Below, piece by piece: positions 54,502 to 63,564 of a DNA stretch of 64,000 nucleotides. The notes beneath the pieces are model-generated. The model ran no database searches and was not told where the DNA came from. It saw nothing but the letters and a program-made list of their open reading frames with translations. The stretch comes from Leptospira sp. WS39.C2. GTDB taxonomy: Bacteria; Spirochaetota; Leptospiria; Leptospirales; Leptospiraceae. The position numbers and the translations under genes were made by a program. Positions within the stretch are counted from its first letter, which is position 1. The number at the start of each line of letters is the position of its first letter. The stretch spans positions 496,001 to 560,000 of the forward strand of contig NZ_CP162142.1 in assembly GCF_040833965.1 (NCBI RefSeq). Direction: 5' to 3'.

Positions 54502-55221
54502 ATGAGAATAGATGATTCCTCATTCAGTCGTATGAATGTAGATCTCCAACGAGATCGTAGGGTGAACTATGTCGGCCATGGTAGATTAGAAAGTGCACCA
54601 GAATCTCTCTCTGCATTGCATGTCATTTCGCATGAACTCGGCCATGCACAAGAATTTAAAAATGAAGCGTTTCGCGAAGGAAGGGAAATCCAAACCCTCC
54701 AAGTAAAAATCAATTATGAATTACGAGATGGTCGCATGGTTGCCGTTAGTGGAGAAACTCACGCGGTCACAAAAGGAAATTCCAAACAAGAAGAAGATCC
54801 AAGTTTAAAACCATATTCTGATGGAAAATCAGCGCAAGATTTATTCCAACAAAAAGTCGAAGAAGAGAAAGAATCGAAAGATAATTCTTTGGAGGGGAAG
54901 GATCGGAATCATCCAAAAGAAATTCAAAGACGAAGTTATGAAAAGAATTTGGAATCAAAAATCAAAGAATTAGAAACACGATTGGAATCGGAAAAGAGTA
55001 AAAAAACATCGGATGCAACTTCATCAGAGCGCCAAAAAGAACTAGAGTCAGAAAAAAAACGCTTGGAAGAAGAAGTTAGAATGATTCGTATCAAAGAACA
55101 ATTAAAGGAAACGTTTGCTCTCCTAACTGATTTTAGAAAAATGATGGCTTCGAATGTATTTGGTATGTTGAATGCACAAATGGATTCACGTTATGGTTCC
55201 ACCTTAGATACATTTGTTTGA
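54502..55221 (+). CDS. HELGH putative metalloprotease-like coiled-coil protein
   Basis: A 239-residue protein. HVISHELGHAQEF (residues about 40-52) contains HExxH, the gluzincin-type zinc motif, followed by a GETHAV segment; the pattern is similar to the SprA-like putative metalloproteases (CJM1_0395 family) in which HE-x-x-H is followed by a GE motif. The C-terminal half (about 100-205) is a long coiled coil with repeated Glu/Lys/Arg. There is no signal peptide. The last 31 bases overlap the 3' end of engB. Catalysis is not proven because the third ligand is unclear. Confidence 0.7.
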   Translation: MRIDDSSFSRMNVDLQRDRRVNYVGHGRLESAPESLSALHVISHELGHAQEFKNEAFREGREIQTLQVKINYELRDGRMVAVSGETHAVTKGNSKQEEDPSLKPYSDGKSAQDLFQQKVEEEKESKDNSLEGKDRNHPKEIQRRSYEKNLESKIKELETRLESEKSKKTSDATSSERQKELESEKKRLEEEVRMIRIKEQLKETFALLTDFRKMMASNVFGMLNAQMDSRYGSTLDTFV

Positions 55222-55832
55222 ATTCCAAGTGTTTCTATAATAAACTCTCGTAATTCACCAATCCCCCTCCCTGTCGTAGCTGAAATATAAAATACACGAA
55301 AGGGTATTCCAATTTCATTCATAGCATCTTCCATTTCCGTTCGAACTTTGTGTTGGCCACTTTGATTTAATTTATCAATTTTTGTTCGTATCACAACTGG
55401 TTTGATTTTTTTTTCCATTGCAACTTCAATTGTAGATAATTCTTCTTCTGGAAATTCTCGTTGTGAATCACAAAGGATAAATAAAATTTTTAATTGTTTC
55501 CAAGAATTTAAAAAACCCTCTAGAAGTTTCATCATCTCTTTATGTTCTTTATGTGATGCCTTTGAATAACCAAATCCTGGTAAGTCAATTAGGTTAAACC
55601 CAACTTTTGTTTTAAAAATATTGATGAGTTTTGTTTTACCTGGAGTTCTCGAAACTTTTGCGAGTCCACGATGATTGGATAATGCATTGAGTAAACTGGA
55701 TTTTCCTGAGTTTGATCTTCCCATAAATGCAATGGATTGAACAGAATCTAAATCTTCCTTTTCATCCAATTTGGCAATGGAAGTGAAAAATTTGGTTTCA
55801 GGAAACGGAATTTCTTTTGAATATTTATGCAT
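55191..55832 (-). CDS. engB: Ribosome biogenesis GTPase YsxC/EngB
   Basis: A GTPase needed for 50S assembly. The 213 residues carry G1 GRSNSGKSS (38-46), G2 Thr in SRTPGKT, G3 DLPGFG and G4 TKID. The 5' end is five bases after the tilS stop and the 3' end overlaps the convergent HELGH gene by 31 bases. Common neighbours in other genomes vary, but the tilS-engB order is consistent with one operon that starts at the SpoIIE phosphatase. Confidence 0.95.
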   Translation of the reverse strand: MHKYSKEIPFPETKFFTSIAKLDEKEDLDSVQSIAFMGRSNSGKSSLLNALSNHRGLAKVSRTPGKTKLINIFKTKVGFNLIDLPGFGYSKASHKEHKEMMKLLEGFLNSWKQLKILFILCDSQREFPEEELSTIEVAMEKKIKPVVIRTKIDKLNQSGQHKVRTEMEDAMNEIGIPFRVFYISATTGRGIGELREFIIETLGIQTNVSKVEP

Positions 55833-55837
55833 CTAGA

Positions 55838-56566
55838 TCACCTTTCCAGATAGATTCGTTTGGGATAATTCTTTTCATTTTTGGAAAAGAGAGAAAATAA
55901 AATTTGGATCGGCTCATTTTCGAAATAAAGGATAGGAATAAAGGTTCTTAGGAAAAAAGGAATTCCATTCTCTCGCATACATTCCGAAATTTCCTTATTT
56001 CCAGAACGAATTTGAATTTTTTGACCATGGTGCCAAGATCCAAGAGAATACCTTTCCTCTGGATCATTGATTTTAAACTGATTTTGGTTCCAATCGATGA
56101 TGAGGACATTCCCATCTCGGTAAGAGATTGCTTTTTTAAATGCAGGTGATTTTTTATCAATAATGAAAAGATCACCAAACTTTGATTTGTAAAGATAACA
56201 ATTTTTATTTTCTAAAAATGCTCTTTCTCCCTCAGACTGTAAGTGGAAATTCTCAAAACCAGATTTGTATAATGGATACATTCCCATTAGTTTTAAATGA
56301 AAATCGATTAAATCTTTTTTGGATGTTAGATTTAAACTCATCCAAGTTTCATGAGGGATTCGAAATAAATGTGGAAAAAAATTTGTTTTTGGATTTCTTG
56401 ATCCTTCAAATTGTAAATTGAGTTGGGACCTATCATGAAAATTCCAATATGTTTTATTAAAATTCCATTTTTCTTTTTCTAAGATGGGCAATAATTCCAT
56501 TCGGATTCGATTTCGTTTGTAAATAGGATCAGCATTGGAGTTATCTTCAAAAATTCGTAGATTCAA
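55838..56566 (-). CDS. tilS: tRNA(Ile)-lysidine synthase, C-terminal part (different frame)
   Basis: The frame is open from about 56839 downwards, so this TTG start at 56566 is only the first possible codon after the break and probably not a real start. The segment carries EDNSNADPIYKRNRIRMELLP, matching the D-x-SN...xRNxxRxxxLP motif of TilS, and a C-terminal domain with a region like TilS domain C (HGQKIQIRSG, ECMRENGIPFFLR). Upstream in the same frame, TGHHCRDYTESIFLHLTRG matches the family's T-A-H-H motif. It is the continuation of the N-terminal fragment at 56827-57138; joined by one frameshift the product is about 433 residues, as in E. coli. Confidence 0.8.
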   Translation of the reverse strand: MNLRIFEDNSNADPIYKRNRIRMELLPILEKEKWNFNKTYWNFHDRSQLNLQFEGSRNPKTNFFPHLFRIPHETWMSLNLTSKKDLIDFHLKLMGMYPLYKSGFENFHLQSEGERAFLENKNCYLYKSKFGDLFIIDKKSPAFKKAISYRDGNVLIIDWNQNQFKINDPEERYSLGSWHHGQKIQIRSGNKEISECMRENGIPFFLRTFIPILYFENEPIQILFSLFSKNEKNYPKRIYLER

Positions 56567-56826
56567 AGATACAAATTGGTATAGATCATTTAATTCGTGA
56601 TCTTCCAGAAAAACTAAAGGTAAAAATCTTTCCCCATCGAAGGGTGGAAGTGTATAAAAGGACTTTTTCCCTCCACCGCGAGTGAGATGTAAAAATATAG
56701 ATTCGGTATAATCTCTACAATGATGACCAGTTAGGAAAACAGATGGATTTTTTTTGTTAATTTTTTTAAGTTCATGGTAACGTACAAGCCTACCAGTCTC
56801 TTCTAAACCTTTTTTAAGTTTTGTTG

Positions 56827-57138
56827 CTAGTTTTGGGATTTTTTTTTTACAAAGTAAAAAGGAAAACCAAAACTTTCTAAATATTGGACTAATTCATTTT
56901 CTTCATTTGTGATTTCCCGGATTCCATGGGAAAGGTAAAAAAGATGAGGGGTTTCAATCTGGTATTTTTCTTTTAAGTATTTTAGAAATAAGAGGAGGAT
57001 ACTTGAATCTTTCCCACCAGAATAAGCTAGTAAAAACTTTGTTTTATTTTTTGCCCATTGCGTTGGTAACTGGTTCCCCATCCGCTTGAGCATCGATTCA
57101 AAATGGGTGGATATCGAAATTGGGATTTCGGGAATCAT
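56827..57138 (-). CDS. tilS: tRNA(Ile)-lysidine synthase, N-terminal fragment
   Basis: A 103-residue frame with the N-type ATP pyrophosphatase loop YSGGKDSS (40-46), the start of TilS, the enzyme that converts C34 of tRNA-Ile(CAU) to lysidine so that it reads AUA. It ends at a TAG three codons after a run of ten A residues; shifting the frame by one base there restores the TilS sequence. TilS is essential in most bacteria, so the gene is likely functional by slippage or the run was misread. The start overlaps the upstream phosphatase gene by four bases. Confidence 0.8.
   Translation of the reverse strand: MIPEIPISISTHFESMLKRMGNQLPTQWAKNKTKFLLAYSGGKDSSILLLFLKYLKEKYQIETPHLFYLSHGIREITNEENELVQYLESFGFPFYFVKKKSQN
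56839..56848 (-). other. A10 slippery run inside tilS
   Basis: Ten consecutive A residues on the coding strand, read in phase as GTA-AAA-AAA-AAA-TCC. A -1 ribosomal shift, or one extra A made by the polymerase, puts translation into the downstream frame that continues to 55838 without a stop. The same run is also the usual spot for sequencing errors. Confidence 0.85.
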
Positions 57139-59063
57139 ATTTTTCTCACTGCCACCATTGTGATATCATCGTGTTGTTCCTGTTCTTTGACAAATTCTTT
57201 TAGATCCAAATAGATATTCTCTAAGATCTTTTTTGGCTCAAAATTGATATTGGAAAGAAAACTGTTTTCTAAACTTAGTTCTCCGAATTGTTTTTCTGTT
57301 GCATTCAGAGCTTCTGTAACTCCATCCGTATAAAGTAAAATGGTATCTCCGGCTCGAAACAATAATTTTGACTCATTTTTGAATTCTGAGATATCTGGAC
57401 GAATTCCTAAAATGACACCGCCAGTTTCGATGGAATGTAAGGAATTAGAACTCACTTGGTAGTGATAAAAGTTTCCATGCCCTGCACCAGATACTTCAAC
57501 TTCATCGGAAATTAAATTCCAACGAATTAGAATCATACTCATAAAACGTGGAGTGATGGCTTCTTTGTAACTAGTATAGAGGTAATTGTTGATATCGTTT
57601 AAAATCTCCCAAGGTGAATCTTTTACTCGGACAAGTGAATGGAGTATGGTTCGAACAGTAGCCATCACTAGGCCTGCAGCGACACCTTTACCACTAACAT
57701 CTCCAATACATACGAATAATTCATTTCGATTTGGTGATAAAATAAAATCATAATAATCACCTCCAATTCCACGAGCTGGAACCATCAAACCACCAAAAGA
57801 AAATCCTTCTGCTTCTGGTGTGTTTCTTGGGAGAAGGTTACTCTGGATTTCTTTTGCAATCTCAATTTCTTTTTCTAACCTTTCTTTGTTAGAAAGATTT
57901 TGATAAAGATTGGAGTTTTCCATTGTGATTCTTGCGAGTGATACAAAGGCATTTAACGCTTCAATTTCTTCGTGTGGAAATCGACTTTCCTGTTTTGCCA
58001 ATATAAAAATACAAATAGTTTCATTCTCTAATTTCACTGGAACGATTATCACTTCTTTACCGGTGATGTCCATTTTTCTGAAGATAGAAATTTCGGCAGG
58101 ATCTATCGTTACAATTTCTTTAGTTTGGATGATTGATTGGAGTTCTTCGGTATCAATTGTTTCGGTATGTGTTTTTAATTCAAAATTTTCCAAATCACGA
58201 TATACTTTAAATACCTTTGCTTTGGAAACATTGATGGGGATCTCAATCAAACAAGACAAGGAAGAATCAACAATTCCTGATAATGTTAAAAGGATCATAC
58301 GTATCATTTCGTTATGATTGTTTAAATACAACTGACTCAAAGTAAGTGCTGCGGTATGTAAACTTCGGAAATTTTTGGATTGATTTTTTGATTTTGAAAA
58401 TAATAAGGAATTTCTTAAAGAAACGGCAAATTGACCAACGACAATTTTTAGAATCTCTTCATCTTCGATATAATCTAAATTATCTTCTTCATCATAATCG
58501 ATTGTAATCATTCCAACAGCAATGTTGGCATATAATATTGGCAAAACTAACTGTGATTTTGTGCCAGTCAATTTTGAATAAAAGGAATAAAACGGATGGA
58601 GTTGGTCACTAAATTTGTAAAAACATGGCTCACGTTTTGCCATTGCTTCGATTAAAATTCCATAACTCAAATCATAGTCGAGAGTGATACGTTTGATGAC
58701 TCGTTCTAAATGTTTTTGTTTAGAATAATAATGGGCAAGTTTTATTTCACCTAACTCTAAATTTGTGATAAAGATAGCGATTTTATCTTTTTTGAGGCGA
58801 TCCGAAATGAGTTCGCTAAAACGAAACATCAAATCTTCCAGACCAAGTGCCGAATTAAAGAGGGATAGGTTTTCTAAAAGGAATTCTGTTTTTTCATCAG
58901 AATTGAGTATGTTTCTCCCAACCCTTGGGATTTTACGTTTTTCTAATATCCATTCTCTTTGGCAAGTTTGGCAGAAAAAACGGCCGGCTTTTGTCAGTCC
59001 GCTAGGTACCCGAGGTTCGGTACATAACAAACAAATCCGTTCAAAATCCGTTTCCTCGTTCAT
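57135..59063 (-). CDS. GAF-domain SpoIIE/PP2C phosphatase with zinc knuckle
   Basis: A 642-residue cytoplasmic phosphatase. The N terminus has CLLCTEPRV and CQTCQREW, two CxxC pairs likely binding zinc. Residues about 60-225 and 230-380 look like GAF-type sensor domains, and a SpoIIE PP2C domain (about 400-642) follows with GIGGDYYDF, GDVSGKGVAAGLVMA and LLYTDGVTEA. It would dephosphorylate a STAS protein in partner-switching regulation; the target is not adjacent. It overlaps tilS by four bases and is divergent from the sigma-54 activator. Confidence 0.9.
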   Translation of the reverse strand: MNEETDFERICLLCTEPRVPSGLTKAGRFFCQTCQREWILEKRKIPRVGRNILNSDEKTEFLLENLSLFNSALGLEDLMFRFSELISDRLKKDKIAIFITNLELGEIKLAHYYSKQKHLERVIKRITLDYDLSYGILIEAMAKREPCFYKFSDQLHPFYSFYSKLTGTKSQLVLPILYANIAVGMITIDYDEEDNLDYIEDEEILKIVVGQFAVSLRNSLLFSKSKNQSKNFRSLHTAALTLSQLYLNNHNEMIRMILLTLSGIVDSSLSCLIEIPINVSKAKVFKVYRDLENFELKTHTETIDTEELQSIIQTKEIVTIDPAEISIFRKMDITGKEVIIVPVKLENETICIFILAKQESRFPHEEIEALNAFVSLARITMENSNLYQNLSNKERLEKEIEIAKEIQSNLLPRNTPEAEGFSFGGLMVPARGIGGDYYDFILSPNRNELFVCIGDVSGKGVAAGLVMATVRTILHSLVRVKDSPWEILNDINNYLYTSYKEAITPRFMSMILIRWNLISDEVEVSGAGHGNFYHYQVSSNSLHSIETGGVILGIRPDISEFKNESKLLFRAGDTILLYTDGVTEALNATEKQFGELSLENSFLSNINFEPKKILENIYLDLKEFVKEQEQHDDITMVAVRKI

Positions 59064-59311
59064 CCAAGGACCAGGGTATCCGATTTCTTTTTTCGTAAGC
59101 TACAAGAATTTCGTAGCGATCCAAGAAACCTGGTACGATTCATGCTTAATCTATAAGCAAATGTTGTTTTTTCTGCTGAAATCGAAAGGAAGGCAAGTGA
59201 AATGATGAAAAAATCATTTAATTGTTTGCTAAGAGTACATTGTGATGAAAAAATAAGCAAATTGAATCTGTGTTCCTTTCCAGCAATCCGTAATTACAAA
59301 GAGCAAAACTT

Positions 59312-61429
59312 ATGAGCGCGAAAAAATTCAATCCCATCCAATCCATTCACGAAGTAGCCACTGCTATGAACTCAACTCAGGACCCCGATGGTCTTCTTGA
59401 GCTCATTTTGGACCGTTGTATCCAAATCTGTGGGGTTGAATCGGGTTCCCTGATGCTCATAGACGAAAAACAAAGTGTACTTGATGCTGTGACTTCCCGT
59501 GGGATGAACCAACAACTACTCAGAGAGACCAAACTTAAAATTGGGCAAGGGATCACAGGTATGGCAGCTTCCACTGGAAAAGCGAAGTTGGTTAATGATG
59601 TATCCAAAGACCCTGATTATATCCAAGTCAAAGAGGAAATCAAATCAGAGTTAGTTGCGCCTATGATTGTGGAAGATGATATCATTGGAGTTATATCTCT
59701 CGATTCAAATCGTTTGAATGCATTCACTCCAGAGATGTTAGAAATTGTTAGTGTCCTTGCCAACCAAGCAGGTCAAATTTTTAAAAACTTACAAACCATT
59801 CGTTCCTTAGAACAAAGAACCAAAATCCAAGCTACGCTCATCGAAATTTCAAAAGTTGTGAGTTCTACATTGGACCAAAATGAAGTGTTTGATTCCATTA
59901 TGGTAACTATGGAAAAGTCACTTCGATTGGAAAAAGGGAGTATCGTTTTATTCAATAAAGAAGAAGCATTATTAAGAATTGTAGCGGCATCTGGATTATC
60001 ACCTGAAGAAATTGAAAAAGGTACATACCAACCAGGTGAAGGGATCACTGGTAAAGTATACGAATCAGGGGAACCAATCATCATTGAATCTGTTGCTTCT
60101 CATCCTGATTTTTTGAATCGAGTTGGTTATTTATCACACTTCAAACACGATCCGCATAATGTCAGTTTACTTTGTGCTCCCATCTTAAGTGAACAAACAA
60201 CTTTAGGAGTTGTGAATGCTTTTATTGTCCAAAACAAACACACTGATTTAAAATCATTTTTAGATTTTTTACAAGTTGTTGCTTCCATCATTTCCCAATC
60301 CATCAAAATACAAAACTTAGTTGAAGAAGCTAAAAAAGAAATCTCACGTGAGAATATTCAATTAAAGCGAGAATTAAAAAATAAATACAAATTCGGATCA
60401 CTCATTGGTAAAGCCGCGAGTATGGAAAAGATGTTTGAGAAAATTCAGTTGGTAGCTGATTCAAGAGCCTCTGTACTCATTACAGGAGAATCAGGGACTG
60501 GAAAGGAAATGATTGCAAACGCAATTCATTATAATAGTTCTCGTTCCGAAAATCCATTTATCAAAATCAATTGTGCCGCAATTCCTGAAAATTTACTCGA
60601 AAGTGAACTTTTTGGTCATAAAAAAGGATCGTTTACGGGTGCCGTTACAGATAAAAAAGGAAAGTTTGAGTTAGCCGATACAGGGACTATTTTCTTAGAT
60701 GAAATAGGAGAAATGGATTTAAATTTACAATCCAAATTACTACGTGTTTTGCAAGAACGTGAAATCGAAGCTATTGGTTCCACAAAAGCAAAAAAAGTAG
60801 ATGTACGTATCATAGCGGCGACCAATGCCGAATTAGAGCAGTTAGTTGCCGAAAAAAAATTCAGAGCAGACTTGTTTTATAGATTGAATGTTGTAAAAAT
60901 CAACACACCTCCACTTCGTGATAGAGTTGAAGACATTCCTCTACTTATGAACCACTTTTTAGAAAAATATACAAAAGATAACAATAAATCAATTAAAGGA
61001 ATCTCTAGAGAAGCATCTAGACTTCTATTAAAATACCGTTGGCCAGGTAATGTTCGTGAGTTGGAAAATGTTATTGAACGTGCTGTTGTGCTTGCTCAAG
61101 ACGAAATATTAAATGAAGATGATTTTTCTGATATTTTATCAAATATGGTCGAGATGCCTGAAAGTACTGTAGAGGTTTCTCATACAAATCATACGGAATC
61201 TACTTCTGGTATGGAACCTTTGGATTTAGGTTCAGGAAGATTAACCTCTGGGCAATTGGATGGTTTGGATGGTCGTGCCATGGAAATAGTCGTGAGTGAA
61301 GTAGAATCTCGACTAATCCAATATGCGATGAAGAAGTTTCGTTACACAAAAACAAGAGTAGCTAAGTTTTTAGGAATCAACCGTAATACATTAGATAAAA
61401 AAATCAAAGAACTCAATATTGAATATTGA
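59312..61429 (+). CDS. Sigma-54-dependent activator with two GAF domains
   Basis: A 705-residue NtrC/NifA-type activator. Two GAF domains (about 25-160 and 185-335) precede the AAA+ core with Walker A GESGTGKE (392-399), KKGSFTGAV (GAFTGA loop that contacts sigma-54, 439-444) and Walker [11 protein letters not shown] Fis-type helix-turn-helix is at the end ([21 protein letters not shown]). GAF domains sense small ligands or redox state, so no kinase is needed. The upstream 248-bp region holds two copies of ATAAGCAAAT exactly 100 bp apart. Confidence 0.93.
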   Translation: MSAKKFNPIQSIHEVATAMNSTQDPDGLLELILDRCIQICGVESGSLMLIDEKQSVLDAVTSRGMNQQLLRETKLKIGQGITGMAASTGKAKLVNDVSKDPDYIQVKEEIKSELVAPMIVEDDIIGVISLDSNRLNAFTPEMLEIVSVLANQAGQIFKNLQTIRSLEQRTKIQATLIEISKVVSSTLDQNEVFDSIMVTMEKSLRLEKGSIVLFNKEEALLRIVAASGLSPEEIEKGTYQPGEGITGKVYESGEPIIIESVASHPDFLNRVGYLSHFKHDPHNVSLLCAPILSEQTTLGVVNAFIVQNKHTDLKSFLDFLQVVASIISQSIKIQNLVEEAKKEISRENIQLKRELKNKYKFGSLIGKAASMEKMFEKIQLVADSRASVLITGESGTGKEMIANAIHYNSSRSENPFIKINCAAIPENLLESELFGHKKGSFTGAVTDKKGKFELADTGTIFLDEIGEMDLNLQSKLLRVLQEREIEAIGSTKAKKVDVRIIAATNAELEQLVAEKKFRADLFYRLNVVKINTPPLRDRVEDIPLLMNHFLEKYTKDNNKSIKGISREASRLLLKYRWPGNVRELENVIERAVVLAQDEILNEDDFSDILSNMVEMPESTVEVSHTNHTESTSGMEPLDLGSGRLTSGQLDGLDGRAMEIVVSEVESRLIQYAMKKFRYTKTRVAKFLGINRNTLDKKIKELNIEY

Positions 61430-61458
61430 ATTCTCGAAAGGGAAATTTATACCAAAAC

Positions 61459-62259
61459 TCAATTTGTAGGATCGGGAAAATGATTTAAATGGTGGTTTGG
61501 TCCTGTTATAATATCGTCTTCGAGAGTTAGGTGTAAGTATTCTTTTGCAGATCCAACTGCTTCTGCAAGAGATTTTCCATGTGCCAAAAAAGCAGTAATT
61601 GCGGCTGAATATGTACAACCAGTCCCATGTGTATGTTTTTCTTTTAGGTATGGTTTTGAAAATTCATAAATAGATTTTCCATCGTACAATACATCTGTAG
61701 CTTCACTAGCATTTGGTAAGTGACCTCCTTTTAGTAATACAGGAACATTGAGTTTCTGGAAAAGTTTTTTTGCCATAGGAACCAATTGATCATATTGGTT
61801 GATTTTATCACCTAACAGAAGTGATGCTTCATCCAGGTTTGGAGTGATTAATTTTGCAAGAGGAATGAGGTCTTCAGTGAGCGATTGGATTGCATCATCC
61901 CTTAATAATTTTGCTCCACTTGTTGCCACCATCACTGGATCTAACACTAACTGTATATCTGGATTCTCATAAAAAAATGAAACAACAGATTTGATAATGT
62001 CTTTCGAATACAACATCCCTGTTTTGGCAGCTTTGATGGGAAAATAATTGGAAACAGCTTGGAGTTGAGAAGAAACAAATTCGGGTGAAATTTCATAAAT
62101 GCCAGAAACACCATCTGGATTTTGTGCTGTGAGGCATGTGAAAACTGTAGTTCCAAATGTTGCAAGTGATGAAAATGTTTTGAGATCAGCTTGGACACCA
62201 GCACCACCACCCGAATCAGAACCTGCGATTGTGAGTGTGATAGGGAATTCTTTTTTCAT
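61459..62259 (-). CDS. thiD: Hydroxymethylpyrimidine/phosphomethylpyrimidine kinase
   Basis: ThiD phosphorylates HMP and HMP-phosphate for thiamine synthesis. The start is ATG 62259, giving 266 residues beginning KKEFPITLTIAGSDSGGGAG, the standard signature; the extension to 62304 overlaps the ATL gene. DPVMVATSGAKLL and KHTHGTGCTYSAAIT are the ribokinase-family motifs. No TPP riboswitch is visible. It follows the alkyltransferase-like gene by one base. Confidence 0.95.
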   Translation of the reverse strand: MKKEFPITLTIAGSDSGGGAGVQADLKTFSSLATFGTTVFTCLTAQNPDGVSGIYEISPEFVSSQLQAVSNYFPIKAAKTGMLYSKDIIKSVVSFFYENPDIQLVLDPVMVATSGAKLLRDDAIQSLTEDLIPLAKLITPNLDEASLLLGDKINQYDQLVPMAKKLFQKLNVPVLLKGGHLPNASEATDVLYDGKSIYEFSKPYLKEKHTHGTGCTYSAAITAFLAHGKSLAEAVGSAKEYLHLTLEDDIITGPNHHLNHFPDPTN

Positions 62260-62260
62260 A

Positions 62261-62599
62261 TTATGGAAACCATCCGTACTTGCCAAAATCCAATTGATCA
62301 TCACCTAAATCAAAGAAAACACCTTCGGATTGTAATATTTTTTTCTGCAAATCGGCACGGAAACTATCTCCTTTAAAGGATATCCTTCCTTGGCGATTGA
62401 TCACACGTTGCCACGGAATTTTTGATTCTCTATCCTTTTTCAAAGAATTTAAAGCATATCCAACAGCCCGAGCAGCTCTTGGATTTCCAAGCAACAAGGC
62501 AATGTGTCCGTAAGTAGTGACTTTTCCTTTTGGAATCTTTTTTACTACTGTGTAAACAGATTCGTAAAAATTCGGACTTTTCGAATTTGATAAACTCAT
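62261..62599 (-). CDS. Alkyltransferase-like protein (ATL, MGMT family)
   Basis: A 112-residue protein from ATG 62599 with the MGMT DNA-binding fold (GKVTTYGHIALLLGNPRAARAVGYAL). The active-site PCHR motif reads IPWQRV, with Trp63 instead of Cys, as in alkyltransferase-like proteins that flag O6-alkylguanine for nucleotide excision repair rather than repairing it. The frame runs back to 62692, but that stretch is antisense to the next gene. It is followed by thiD after one base; no functional link is known. Confidence 0.88.
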   Translation of the reverse strand: MSLSNSKSPNFYESVYTVVKKIPKGKVTTYGHIALLLGNPRAARAVGYALNSLKKDRESKIPWQRVINRQGRISFKGDSFRADLQKKILQSEGVFFDLGDDQLDFGKYGWFP

Positions 62600-62665
62600 C
62601 GATTTTGTAATTATCAGCAGATGATTTCGGATTTTTGTAAATCCATTTTCTAAATCTAAAAAAAT

Positions 62666-63544
62666 ATGAAACTTACAGAATACGCAAAACATTTGTTACT
62701 TGCTCCCAATTTGGAAGATAAATTACTCCCTCCAAATAAACATTGGGATGAAGAAATCGAACAAAATTCCATTCGAATTCAAAAACCTGGAAGAAACGAA
62801 CGAATTCAATTTTCTGACAAAAAGGTAAAAATACCAAGACTTGAACATTTAAATTTAGAATCAAATCGAGGATTAACCCTACATCATTTTGCGAATCATG
62901 AACTCATGGCCATTGAACTTTTTGCTTGGGCGATTTTAGCGTTCCCTTATGCCTCCAAATCCATTCGAAATGGATGGATTAAAACAATCGAAGAAGAACA
63001 AACGCATCTGAAGTTGTACATAGAACGTATGCATCAATTTGGTATTCAATTTGGTGAGATTCCTTTGAATTATATTTTTTGGAAACAATTGGATCAGTTT
63101 CATAGCGTAGAATCTTTTTCTGCTGTGATGTCTTTATCGTTTGAAGGTGCAAATTTGGATTATTCACAAGTGTATGCAAAAGTATTTTCTTATTTTGGAG
63201 ACGAAGTCACATCAGAGATCATGCTCACTATTTTTGAAGATGAAATCAAACATGTCAAAAGGGGAGTGAGAGCCTTTTCAAAATCGATCCCTGCTGAACA
63301 TAACTCTTGGGATCATTACCGTTCTCTCATTTCCTTTCCATTCACTCCAAGAAGGGCAAAGGGTTATTTATTTTTCCCCGAAACACGCACCTTAGCGGGT
63401 CTTGATGAAAACTTTGTAAACCAATTAGGTGATTATGAAGATGAATATACAGGAAGGGTGAATTTGGAATCAGTCAAAAAATTTGGTCTAGGTTCCGAAT
63501 TGATGCGTAAAAACAGACTTGATTCTCATCCGAGTCAGTTTTAA
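62666..63544 (+). CDS. DUF455 ferritin-like protein
   Basis: A 292-residue member of the DUF455 ferritin-like group. HFANHELMAIELFAWAIL, IEEEQTHLKLYIERM and FEDEIKHVKRGVRAF supply the Glu and ExxH ligands for a di-metal centre in a four-helix bundle. Related proteins (MiaE-like) act on tRNA or aliphatic substrates, but DUF455 members have no proven reaction. It starts divergently from the ATL gene and the cytochrome-like gene follows after 20 bases. Confidence 0.82.
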   Translation: MKLTEYAKHLLLAPNLEDKLLPPNKHWDEEIEQNSIRIQKPGRNERIQFSDKKVKIPRLEHLNLESNRGLTLHHFANHELMAIELFAWAILAFPYASKSIRNGWIKTIEEEQTHLKLYIERMHQFGIQFGEIPLNYIFWKQLDQFHSVESFSAVMSLSFEGANLDYSQVYAKVFSYFGDEVTSEIMLTIFEDEIKHVKRGVRAFSKSIPAEHNSWDHYRSLISFPFTPRRAKGYLFFPETRTLAGLDENFVNQLGDYEDEYTGRVNLESVKKFGLGSELMRKNRLDSHPSQF

Positions 63545-63564
63545 AATCCTGTGAGAAGGTAGAT

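Noticed and set aside
57910..58317. 135-residue frame antisense to the GAF-SpoIIE gene
   Set aside because: Shadow of the sense gene with no motif or start context.
62100..62700. TPP riboswitch for thiD
   Set aside because: No conserved TPP-binding elements are visible; the gene follows the ATL gene after one base.
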